A stretch of DNA of 6,108 bases from Pyrinomonadaceae bacterium (GTDB lineage: Bacteria > Acidobacteriota > Blastocatellia > Pyrinomonadales > Pyrinomonadaceae), in NCBI GenBank assembly GCA_013813825.1, contig JACCRA010000621.1:1-6108 (forward strand), written 5' to 3'. The notes under the pieces are model-generated. The model worked only from the letters and a program-made list of their open reading frames with translations, made no database searches and was not told the origin of the DNA. The position numbers were made by a program, and so were the translations under genes. This document shows positions 1 to 5,356 of this stretch, piece after piece; position 1 is the first letter of the stretch, and each line of letters begins with the position of its first letter.

Positions 1-157
1 GGGTGAAGCCGTCGGCTCGCAGGAGCAACGCGCCGCCGGCATCAACTGGGTCGTCACTAAGCCCTTTACCACCGAGCAAATCTTCGACATCGCCCGCCAA
101 GTGTCTCAACTCCGCGACGGCACTACGCCGCGCAAGCCTACTATCGTCGCCGCCTAA
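1..157 (+). CDS. C-terminal end of a receiver (REC) domain protein, 5' truncated
   Basis: The reading frame starting at base 2 is open from the window edge to a TAA at 155-157, giving 51 residues. It contains 'GINWVVTKPF' followed by an amphipathic helix 'TTEQIFDIARQV'. The Lys-Pro-Phe is the conserved beta5 Lys-Pro of CheY-like receiver domains, and the helix fits receiver alpha5. About 17 polar residues follow before the stop, so no output domain comes after the receiver. The protein is therefore either a single-domain response regulator or, equally possible, a hybrid histidine kinase ending in a receiver. The phospho-accepting Asp lies outside the window. It converges on the NtrC-type regulator at 441-1874; a shared signalling role is only a guess. 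No clear intrinsic terminator follows the stop. Confidence 0.72.
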   Translation, partial: GEAVGSQEQRAAGINWVVTKPFTTEQIFDIARQVSQLRDGTTPRKPTIVAA

Positions 158-440
158 TTAGGGCAATAACTTCCTTGGCTCACCTGTGCATCGCGAGTCG
201 CTTCCCGACCTGCCGAAGCAACCTGCAAGCCCTTTATTATCAGTAAGCGCGTGTCAACTCTTCTATGAAACCGTAGTATGGGTGAGTCAAGTATATTTAT
301 GCCCTATTTTGCCGGCAGCGTTTACATCGGGCTTGGCGCGGCGACCGCTTTAACCGGAACGACTAAACAGTAAGTCGAGAGCATCGGTGACTAAATCCTA
401 GCATGTGCCCGCGAACGAGCATGCTGAAGCCACACTTTCA
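158..440. other. Convergent intergenic region without a convincing gene
   Basis: This 283-base gap lies between the stop codons of two converging genes and is visibly more AT-rich than the coding sequence around it. No tRNA, known RNA element or strong hairpin with a U-tract was found. A 31-codon plus-strand ORF (278-373) exists but has no good ribosome-binding site. A modest stem-loop sits at 401-424, listed separately. Confidence 0.6.
401..424 (-). other. Weak stem-loop downstream of the sigma54 activator gene
   Basis: Read on the minus strand, GCATG and CATGC arms enclose a second short stem, CTCG/CGGG with one G-U pair, capped by TTCG and with two unpaired bases on one side. It begins 17 bases after the regulator stop codon, where a 3' end could form. 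No T-run follows on either strand, so a rho-independent terminator is not supported. It may be a 3' end-protecting hairpin or chance. Confidence 0.25.
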
Positions 441-1874
441 CTAATTTTCATCGCCTGCCCCGGCCGCCGCCTGATTGGCCGTATCTTCCGACTCGCCTTC
501 TTCCGGATGATGTCTTTTGAGCATTCGTTGGAGGGTTGTGCGATCAACGCCGAGAATGCGTGCCGCCGCCTGCTTGTTGCCGCCAGTGTGGGCCAGCACG
601 CGCGAGACGTGGCGGCGTTCGAGTTCAGCGAGCGAGAGTAGCTCGCTCGGCTCCGCATCGGATTGCACGGGTGCGACGGTCAGTTGGTCAATCGAGTCGG
701 GAAATTCGCGGACGCGTTCGGGCAGGTGTTGCGGTCGGACAATATGATCGGAAAGCGCGGCGGCGCGCGCCACCGCGTTTTCCAGTTCGCGGATGTTGCC
801 CGGCCAACTGTAGTTTTCCAGCAACTCCAGCGCCTCCGGCGAAAAGCTGACGGGTGGCACGCCTGGACGGACGACGCGCTCGGCAAAGCGCGTGACGAGC
901 GGTCGGATGTCTTCGCGGCGCTCGCGCAACGGTGGCAGGTGCAGCGTGACGGCATTCAGGCGGTAAAGCAAATCCTGCCGGAAGCGCCCCTCGCGCATCT
1001 CGATCTCGACATCATCGTTGGTCGCCGCGATGACGCGGGCATCTATCCGCAAATTGTGGTTCGAGCCGACGCGACGAATCTCGCCTTGTTGCAGCGCGCG
1101 CAGCAGTTTCACCTGAAAGGCGAGCGTCGTCTCAGTGATCTCGTCGAGAAAGACGGTGCCGCCGTCGGCTTCCTGCCACAGCCCGCGCCGCTCTCCAGTC
1201 GCGCCGGTGAAACTGCCGCGCGCGTGGCCGAACAGTTCCGACTCGATCAGCCCGGCCGGGATCGCGCCGCAATTGACGGCGACGAATGACGCGGCGGCGC
1301 GCGGACTGCGGCGGTGGATGGCGCGGGCGACCACCTCTTTGCCCGTGCCCGACTCACCCGTGATCAGCACCGGGAGGTTAGTCGTCGCCACGCGCCCCAC
1401 CAGTTTCATGATCTCGACGAAAGCAGCACTGCGGCCGACGAGATCGATGTCCGAGACGTATGCTGGTGGCGCGGGCAACTCTCCGGCAACGGCCTGCGCG
1501 CGCTTCTCGACGTTGCGGCGCACGGCTTGCGAGATGGTGCGAACGTCGTCGATGTCGAAGGGCTTCATCAGGTAGTCGTAAGCGCCGGAAGAGACAGCAT
1601 CGAGCGCGCCGACGGCCGAGCCGTGCCCGGTCATCAAAACGATCTGCGCCGTAGGCTGCTCCGCGGTGAAACGGCGCAGCACCGCGAAGCCGTCCTGATG
1701 CCCCGGCCCGCCGAGCATTACGTCGCAAAAGACCAACTCCCACGGCTCCTTTGACAGCAGTTCATACGCGCGCTCGGCCGAATCGGCCTCGCGCACCGCC
1801 CAGCCTTCGGCCCGCAACGCCTCCGCCACGTTATCACGCACCAAATCCTCGTCGTCAATCACTAAGGCTTTCAT
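441..1874 (-). CDS. NtrC-family sigma54-dependent response regulator
   Basis: This 477-residue protein has the full three-domain layout of an NtrC-type bacterial enhancer-binding protein: phosphorylation controls an AAA+ ATPase that opens sigma54-RNA polymerase promoters. The receiver (about 1-120) shows the acidic pair D8/D9, acceptor D51 in 'CDVML', T82 and K104 in 'MKPF'. The AAA+ domain (about 143-385) has Walker A 'GESGTGKE' at 173-180, a sigma54-contact loop reading GSFTGA (220-225) rather than GAFTGA, Walker B 'VFLDE' ending at D244/E245, sensor 'AATN' at 283-286, 'FRQDLLYRLN' with arginine-finger residues, and 'WPGNIREL' at 357-364. A Fis-type helix-turn-helix lies at about 413-454 ('NKQAAARILGVDRTTLQRML'), followed by a polar tail. 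ATG 1874 is chosen because 'MKALVIDDE' is the normal receiver start; an in-frame TTG at 1946 would add 24 atypical residues. No kinase partner or target promoter is visible. The stop is TAG. Confidence 0.95.
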   Translation of the reverse strand: MKALVIDDEDLVRDNVAEALRAEGWAVREADSAERAYELLSKEPWELVFCDVMLGGPGHQDGFAVLRRFTAEQPTAQIVLMTGHGSAVGALDAVSSGAYDYLMKPFDIDDVRTISQAVRRNVEKRAQAVAGELPAPPAYVSDIDLVGRSAAFVEIMKLVGRVATTNLPVLITGESGTGKEVVARAIHRRSPRAAASFVAVNCGAIPAGLIESELFGHARGSFTGATGERRGLWQEADGGTVFLDEITETTLAFQVKLLRALQQGEIRRVGSNHNLRIDARVIAATNDDVEIEMREGRFRQDLLYRLNAVTLHLPPLRERREDIRPLVTRFAERVVRPGVPPVSFSPEALELLENYSWPGNIRELENAVARAAALSDHIVRPQHLPERVREFPDSIDQLTVAPVQSDAEPSELLSLAELERRHVSRVLAHTGGNKQAAARILGVDRTTLQRMLKRHHPEEGESEDTANQAAAGAGDEN

Positions 1875-1909
1875 CAACACGAAGCACGCACCTTCGCTTG
1901 AAATGTCAT
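1874..1909 (-). CDS. Possible 11-residue leader ORF coupled to the sigma54 activator
   Basis: On the minus strand an ATG at 1909-1907 opens a reading frame of 11 codons (MTFQAKVRASC). Its TGA shares one base with the regulator's ATG in the arrangement TGATG. A purine-rich tract, GGGGAGGAAAGGGG (1928-1915), sits just upstream with GGAGG 12 bases and AAAGGGG 5 bases from this ATG. The regulator's own ATG has no recognisable Shine-Dalgarno sequence directly before it. This layout is typical of translational coupling, but the ORF is short enough to arise by chance. The peptide has no recognised family. Confidence 0.3.
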   Translation of the reverse strand: MTFQAKVRASC

Positions 1910-1914
1910 CGCCG

Positions 1915-1928
1915 CCCCTTTCCTCCCC
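1915..1928 (-). promoter_or_regulatory. Purine-rich Shine-Dalgarno-like tract before the regulator leader
   Basis: The minus-strand sequence GGGGAGGAAAGGGG is the strongest ribosome-binding-like motif upstream of the NtrC-type gene. It lies about 40 bases before the regulator's ATG, too far to serve it directly. It is placed well for the small leader ORF starting at 1909, and it lies downstream of the alternative TTG start at 1946, which argues against that start. Confidence 0.45.
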
Positions 1929-1946
1929 GCGAAATTTTAAGTTCAA

Positions 1947-2189
1947 AAGGGCAAGACTTTCCCCGACTCACGTAGCGTCATCGGCCGGCTGATGTCGCGC
2001 TCTGCCCCGCGATTCATCTGATGCTGAATGGCAACTTGGCAGCATGAACGCTGCGGCAGCGAGCAATTGTAAAAAATGCTTTACAACAAATTTCGAGGTG
2101 GCGTCAATCATACTCCGCGCAGCCGGCGGGGATAATTTCCCGGAATCGTATAGCAGTTAAGGGGGAAGGGGAAGGCCGGGCGTGCATGG
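1947..2189. other. Upstream regulatory region of the sigma54 activator
   Basis: This stretch between the regulator and the terminator of the right-hand transcription unit holds no plausible gene. It includes a perfect palindrome (2067-2086) and a minus-strand TACAAT (2070-2065) that could serve as a -10 element, though no good -35 lies 16-18 bases before it. A short GC-rich inverted repeat, CGCTGC/GCAGCG, lies at 2049-2061. Since the regulator is preceded by a terminator on the same strand, its promoter must lie here or close by. Confidence 0.5.
2067..2086. promoter_or_regulatory. Perfect 7-bp palindrome, candidate operator
   Basis: TTGTAAA (2067-2073) and TTTACAA (2080-2086) form perfect inverted arms around a 6-base AT-rich spacer, giving a dyad whose centres lie about 13 bases apart, close to one helical turn. 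It overlaps a possible -10 hexamer for minus-strand transcription toward the sigma54 activator, about 190 bases from the regulator start. This geometry suits a dimeric helix-turn-helix repressor or activator; the protein is unknown. A short hairpin at RNA level is the alternative. Confidence 0.4.
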
Positions 2190-2236
2190 AAAAACGAATG
2201 GCGCCGCGCGGAGGAGAGTAGGCGCGGCGCCATTCG
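2190..2236 (-). terminator. Strong rho-independent terminator of the carboxylase transcription unit
   Basis: Two perfectly complementary 15-base arms (2236-2222 and 2209-2195 in minus-strand order, GC-rich core GGCGCCGCGC) enclose a 12-base loop and are followed at once by TTTTT (2194-2190). The stem can extend further by pairing AGAAG with the T-run. It begins 22 bases after the stop codon of the small secreted protein. The plus-strand reading lacks a comparable T-run, so it acts mainly on minus-strand transcripts. Confidence 0.93.
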
Positions 2237-2258
2237 CTTCTTGACCGACCGGCAATGC

Positions 2259-2618
2259 TCACTGATCGTCTTCGTTGCGATCCTGCCGGTCGTGCTTCTG
2301 CTGATAGATGTTCTGGCTGGCTTGATTCTGCTGGCGTTGGATGCGGGCGCGTTCTTCGGCGGTGAATTCGCCGCCTGAGCGGCGCGCGAAGCCTTCGCGC
2401 GTCGCAATCGCGGCCTGTTGCTGTTCGAGCCGGACGGTCTCGCGGCGCGTCAGTTCGCCGTTGCGGACGCCCTGCTTAATGCGAGTCTGTTGCCGACCTT
2501 GCCGCTGATTGATCGAACGGTGACGGCTGCCCTGCGCATCGCCGACGCTTGCCAGCGAGAGTATTAACGCCGCAACCAGCATGGCCGGCGCTGCTGCTTT
2601 CTTCAACATTTCTTTCAT
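2259..2618 (-). CDS. Small secreted Gln/Arg-rich helical protein of unknown function
   Basis: The preferred start gives 119 residues. The N-terminus 'MKEMLKKAA' followed by a hydrophobic stretch (about residues 12-24) and 'SVGDA-QG' reads as a Sec signal peptide with a likely cleavage after the Ala at about residue 30. The mature part of about 90 residues is rich in Gln, Arg and Glu and almost free of hydrophobic runs: 'INQRQGRQQTRIKQGV', 'GELTRRETVRLEQQQA', 'GGEFTAEERARIQRQQNQ' and 'QNIYQQKHD'. This resembles, from memory, a family of unnamed bacterial secreted proteins with the pattern G-x-L-T-x-x-E-x-x-x-L and 'LT..E...I.RQQN..S..IY..KH'. Two helix-starting 'LT/FT..E' repeats suggest a helical-hairpin fold. 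ATG 2618 is preferred because GAGGAG lies about 9 bases upstream; ATG 2624 is too close to it. It is the last gene before the terminator, 168 bases after the biotin carrier gene. No function is assigned. Confidence 0.82.
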   Translation of the reverse strand: MKEMLKKAAAPAMLVAALILSLASVGDAQGSRHRSINQRQGRQQTRIKQGVRNGELTRRETVRLEQQQAAIATREGFARRSGGEFTAEERARIQRQQNQASQNIYQQKHDRQDRNEDDQ

Positions 2619-2648
2619 CTGCATCTTCTCCTCGTCCTCTTGAAAATG

Positions 2649-2672
2649 TGACTCACTCGTGTGGTCACTCGT
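2649..2672. repeat. Direct repeat and overlapping inverted repeat upstream of the secreted-protein gene
   Basis: TCACTCGT occurs at 2653-2660 and again at 2665-2672, a 12-base period. The same stretch also holds GTGAC (2649-2653) and GTCAC (2664-2668) as inverted arms. It lies about 30-55 bases before the preferred start of the secreted-protein gene, so it could be an operator or an RNA hairpin in the leader. The match is short, and no good -35/-10 pair was found beside it. Confidence 0.3.
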
Positions 2673-2786
2673 TAGGACGAGGGACAAGGCGAGTTGGTTT
2701 GAAAAATCGGCCGTGGTCAAGCGGCTGTTGTGTAAAGTCAACTCGTCAGCCGGAAGCCGCCTCACCATGCTCAGAGGTGTACGCAC

Positions 2787-3293
2787 TTATTCGACGACGA
2801 TCAGCACATCGCCCGCGTTGACGGTCTGGCCTGCTTGAGCGTGTATCTCAGTGATGGCACCGTCCTTCGAGGCCTTTAACTCGTTTTGCATCTTCATCGC
2901 CTCGACGATGAGGAGCGCGTCGCCCGCTTCGACGTGCGCCCCCACCTCAACCAACACGCGCACCACCTTGCCCGGCATCGACGCGGCGACGCGCCCACTT
3001 GCCGGCCCGCCCGCGCCACCTGCCACGCCCCGCAGTCGCTTCGGATCGATGAGCGTTACTTCATACAACTGCGCTCCGACTTGCACTTCCGCCGGCTGGC
3101 TTGTGGCCGGCGCGCTGCTGACGCGACACTCAAACACGCGCCCCGCATCGGAAAGCAACAGATAACTGCCCGCCTCCGTTTCGCGCGCTTCCAACTCGTA
3201 GCGCCGCCCGTCGATCTCCGCTGTCGCGCGCGCGCCTTCACGTCGCAACACAAGCGAATGCTTTGTGCCGTCAACTGCTGCTATCAGTTTCAT
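2787..3293 (-). CDS. Biotin carboxyl carrier subunit of a split acyl-CoA carboxylase
   Basis: This 168-residue protein carries the biotin swung between biotin carboxylase and carboxyltransferase active sites. The C-terminal half (about 98-168) is a biotinyl/lipoyl domain with 'SMPGKVVRVLVEVG' and the biotinylation motif 'EAMKMQNEL', the modified Lys being K134 (codon 2894-2892). EAMKMQN is typical of propionyl-CoA, methylcrotonyl-CoA or pyruvate carboxylase-type carriers, whereas fatty-acid-synthesis AccB usually has EAMK-L/M-MN. The first 90 residues, with 'IDGRRYELE', 'FECRV' and 'LYEVTLIDPKRLRG', look like the beta-rich linker (BT) region of such alpha chains, not the Pro/Ala-rich linker of AccB. 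ATG 3293 gives 'MKLIAAVDG'; a GTG at 3311 would add six residues and cannot be excluded. It lies 103 bases downstream of the biotin carboxylase gene. Confidence 0.9.
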   Translation of the reverse strand: MKLIAAVDGTKHSLVLRREGARATAEIDGRRYELEARETEAGSYLLLSDAGRVFECRVSSAPATSQPAEVQVGAQLYEVTLIDPKRLRGVAGGAGGPASGRVAASMPGKVVRVLVEVGAHVEAGDALLIVEAMKMQNELKASKDGAITEIHAQAGQTVNAGDVLIVVE

Positions 3294-3396
3294 CTCTGTT
3301 TGGATAATCACGACACTTGGGGTGCAAGCGTCCAGCCTGCCTGCAATCTCGAATGGTAATCAAGCCGGCGGCGGGCAACAGCCTCGCCCTCCCGGG

Positions 3397-4947
3397 TTAA
3401 AACTGATCGCGCGCGCGGTGCTGCGCGATGCGCCCGTTAGTGCGCCACCGGCTAACGGGCTGCGCGAGCGATTCGCCAGCAATGGTGGCAACCCGTCCCT
3501 GCTTTCCCCGCGCCAGCGCGGCGGCGATGATCGCCATGTCGCGGCGGACGATATTATCTTTATCTGCTTCACCCTCAGCCGCCGCCGTGCGCGCCGACGC
3601 GCGGCGCTCGTTGAAGCGCGCGATGAAGCCGGTGTCGAGCCGGCCGCTCAGGAACTCTTCGTCGTGCATGATCTCGCGGAAGAAGGGAAGTGTCGTCTTG
3701 ATGCCGCCGACCGCGTACTCGGCGAGCGCGCGGCGCATCCGCTCGACGGCTTCTTGGCGCGTGCGCCCCCACGTGGCGAGCTTCGAGATCATCGGGTCGT
3801 AGTAAATGGATACTTCGGTGCCGGCATAAACCCCGCCATCATCGCGGACGTGGGGACCAGTCGGCACGCGCAAGTGAGTGATGCGGCCGGGCGAAGGCAG
3901 AAAGTTATTGTCTGGATCTTCGGCATAGACGCGACACTCGACGGCGTGGCCGTGCCAACGCACATCTTCTTGCGTGAAAGAGAGCGGCGCGCCCGCCGCG
4001 ACCATGATCTGCTCGCGCACAAGATCGATGCCTGTCACCAACTCCGTGACCGGGTGCTCGACCTGTAAGCGCGTGTTCATCTCCAGAAAGTAAAATTCGC
4101 GCGTTACGTCAGACACCAGAAATTCGACGGTGCCCGCACCGACATAATCGGCCGCGCGCGCGATGCCGACAGCCGCCGCGCCCATCCGCTCGCGCAAGTC
4201 CGCGTCGTTAATCGGAGACGGACACTCCTCAATCACTTTCTGGTGCCGCCGTTGGATCGAGCATTCGCGCTCGCCGAGGTGGACGACGTGGCCGTGTGTG
4301 TCGGCGAAAATCTGAATCTCGATGTGGCGCGGGCGCTCGACGGCTTTTTCGAGATAGACGGACGCATCCCCGAAAGCTGCCTGCGCCTCCGATTGCGCGG
4401 CCGCGAAGGCCGCGGCGATTTCGTCCTCTCCCGTCACGAGGCGCATCCCCTTGCCGCCGCCGCCCGCCGCCGCTTTGAGCATGACGGGATAACCGAAGCG
4501 CGCCGCCGTCTCGCGGGCGGCGGAGGCCGACTCAAGCGGCTCCGTCGTGCCGGGCACGATGGGCGCACCGGCAGCGATGGCGGCGCGGCGCGCGCTCGTC
4601 TTCGATCCCATTAACTCCATCGCGGCTGCCGGGGGACCAATCAGCGTCAGCTTCGCGTCGGCGACTGCGCGCGCGAAATTCGCGTTCTCGGCGAGGAAGC
4701 CGTAGCCGGGGTGGATCGCTTCCGCGCCAGCGCGGAGCGCCACCTCGATGATCCGCTCGCCGCGCAGGTAGCTCTCGGCCGATTGCGGGGGACCAATCAG
4801 GTAAGCCTCGTCGGCGAAGCGCACGTGCAGCGCGTCGGCGTCAGCCTCGGAATACACCGCGACGGTTGCGATGCCCAACTCGCGACACGCGCGGATTACC
4901 CGCACCGCAATCTCGCCGCGATTGGCAATTAAGATTTTGCGAAACAT
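3397..4947 (-). CDS. Biotin carboxylase subunit of an acyl-CoA carboxylase (AccC/PccA type)
   Basis: This 516-residue enzyme would carboxylate biotin on the carrier protein using ATP and bicarbonate. The N-terminal domain opens with 'FRKILIANRGEIAVRVI' and includes 'AIHPGYGFLAEN' (78-89). The ATP-grasp domain has K116, K158, the glycine-rich loop 'AGGGGKGM' (161-168), 'ERECSIQRRHQKVIEE' (227-241; C229, K237), metal-binding E275 and E289 in 'FLEMNTRLQVEHPV', catalytic E297 and R339 in 'ECRVYAED'. All expected catalytic residues are present. AccC of E. coli is 449 residues; the extra tail, from about 450, contains 'DMAIIAAAL' and 'SRWRTNGRIAQ', resembling the beginning of the BT linker of propionyl/methylcrotonyl-CoA carboxylase alpha chains. 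This supports an acyl-CoA catabolic or propionate role over pure fatty-acid synthesis; the exact substrate cannot be told without the beta subunit. GAGAG lies 7 bases before the ATG, beside the heptamer repeats. Confidence 0.95.
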   Translation of the reverse strand: MFRKILIANRGEIAVRVIRACRELGIATVAVYSEADADALHVRFADEAYLIGPPQSAESYLRGERIIEVALRAGAEAIHPGYGFLAENANFARAVADAKLTLIGPPAAAMELMGSKTSARRAAIAAGAPIVPGTTEPLESASAARETAARFGYPVMLKAAAGGGGKGMRLVTGEDEIAAAFAAAQSEAQAAFGDASVYLEKAVERPRHIEIQIFADTHGHVVHLGERECSIQRRHQKVIEECPSPINDADLRERMGAAAVGIARAADYVGAGTVEFLVSDVTREFYFLEMNTRLQVEHPVTELVTGIDLVREQIMVAAGAPLSFTQEDVRWHGHAVECRVYAEDPDNNFLPSPGRITHLRVPTGPHVRDDGGVYAGTEVSIYYDPMISKLATWGRTRQEAVERMRRALAEYAVGGIKTTLPFFREIMHDEEFLSGRLDTGFIARFNERRASARTAAAEGEADKDNIVRRDMAIIAAALARGKQGRVATIAGESLAQPVSRWRTNGRIAQHRARDQF

Positions 4948-4957
4948 GAAGAAGCTC

Positions 4958-5044
4958 TCAGCAATCAGCCGTCAGCTATCAGTAAGATGAACTTTGTTCT
5001 ACCACATTCCGGCTGATCGCTGATAGCTGATAACTGACGGCTAA
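4958..5044. repeat. Paired, inverted arrays of TCAGCNN heptamer repeats
   Basis: The plus strand shows four consecutive 7-base units at 4958-4985: TCAGCAA, TCAGCCG, TCAGCTA, TCAGTAA. After a 24-base unique spacer, five units in the opposite orientation follow at 5010-5044: CGGCTGA, TCGCTGA, TAGCTGA, TAACTGA and a degenerate CGGCTAA. Segments 4967-4982 and 5027-5042 are complementary over 16 bases with one mismatch, so a transcript can fold into a long hairpin. Slipped pairings are also possible because of the repeat period. The element fills the gap between two genes, covers the upstream TAG stop (5043-5041) and ends close to the GAGAG before the biotin carboxylase. No T-run follows, so it is not a canonical terminator. 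It looks like a dispersed miniature repeat of the heptamer class. Confidence 0.85.
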
Positions 5045-5331
5045 ACAACGATTGAGTTGGCCGGTTGGTATGGATCGAAGCGGATGGTGATGCGGGAGCC
5101 GGGTGCGTAGCCGGCCGGCTTGAGCTGTTGATCGGTGTCGAGCGATTGCGAGGATTCGTATTCGACGCCGCCGATCTGGTAGTTAAAAAAGACGTGGGTG
5201 ATGATGCCGGCTTCGTCAGTCTGGATGTCGATAACGGTGCCCTCGGTGATGCGGCCGGTGCGGAGTAGTCGGGCGCGACGCGCGGCTTCCGGGTCTTCCT
5301 GAGAGCGCCGGAAAAAATCTAAAAATCCCAT
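5041..5331 (-). CDS. DUF3592-like small protein
   Basis: From ATG 5331 the product is 96 residues: an amphipathic N-terminus ('MGFLDFFRRS'), a basic helix (about 14-25), then a beta-rich region with 'EGTVIDIQ', 'VFFNYQIGGVEYES' and 'GSRITIRFDPYQPANSIVV'. The pattern of a G-x-V strand, an F/Y-x-Y-x-[IV]-x-G-x-x-Y strand and a closing 'V-x-[FY]-D-P-x-x-P' strand is that of DUF3592. Family members often also have membrane helices; none is present here, so it is probably cytosolic or peripheral. Function unknown. An upstream in-frame TTG (5379) would overlap the preceding gene by 23 bases; ATG 5331 leaves a 25-base gap and gives a more typical N-terminus, though only a weak GGCGAG precedes it. 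The stop lies within the heptamer repeats. Confidence 0.78.
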   Translation of the reverse strand: MGFLDFFRRSQEDPEAARRARLLRTGRITEGTVIDIQTDEAGIITHVFFNYQIGGVEYESSQSLDTDQQLKPAGYAPGSRITIRFDPYQPANSIVV

Positions 5332-5356
5332 CGGCTCGCCGGGTTGGGAAAGATGC

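Noticed and set aside
252..257. Perfect minus-strand TTGACA resembling a -35 element.
   Set aside because: No -10-like hexamer at 16-18 bases; the nearby GATAAT is only 10 bases away, and transcription would run antisense into the receiver gene.
334..349. TGGCGC-N5-CCGCT, another GG-N10-GC match on the plus strand.
   Set aside because: No gene lies downstream in that direction, and such matches are frequent by chance in GC-rich sequence.
278..373. Plus-strand ORF of 31 codons with a mildly hydrophobic second half, in the convergent intergenic region.
   Set aside because: No Shine-Dalgarno sequence at ATG 278; the in-frame ATG 299 has only GGGTGAG at a long spacing. No family resemblance and the length is within chance.
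663..1289. 208-codon plus-strand ORF antisense to the sigma54 activator.
   Set aside because: The opposite strand encodes the AAA+ domain with all expected motifs; this frame shows no recognisable domain.
2029..2044. TGGCAACTTGGCAGCA, which matches the GG-N10-GC core of sigma54 promoters on the plus strand.
   Set aside because: It points away from both flanking minus-strand genes, no plus-strand gene follows, and the TTGC part is a poor match.
2067..2086. The TTGTAAA/TTTACAA dyad as a BirA (biotin repressor) operator, attractive because biotin enzymes are nearby.
   Set aside because: BirA sites have TTGTAAACC and GGTTTACAA arms separated by about 15 bases; here the arms are shorter and only 6 bases apart, and the site lies downstream of the carboxylase genes.
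3265..4068. 267-codon plus-strand ORF antisense to the carboxylase and carrier genes.
   Set aside because: It is a shadow frame typical of GC-rich DNA, Arg/Ala-rich with no motif, and lies opposite two genes with full catalytic motifs.
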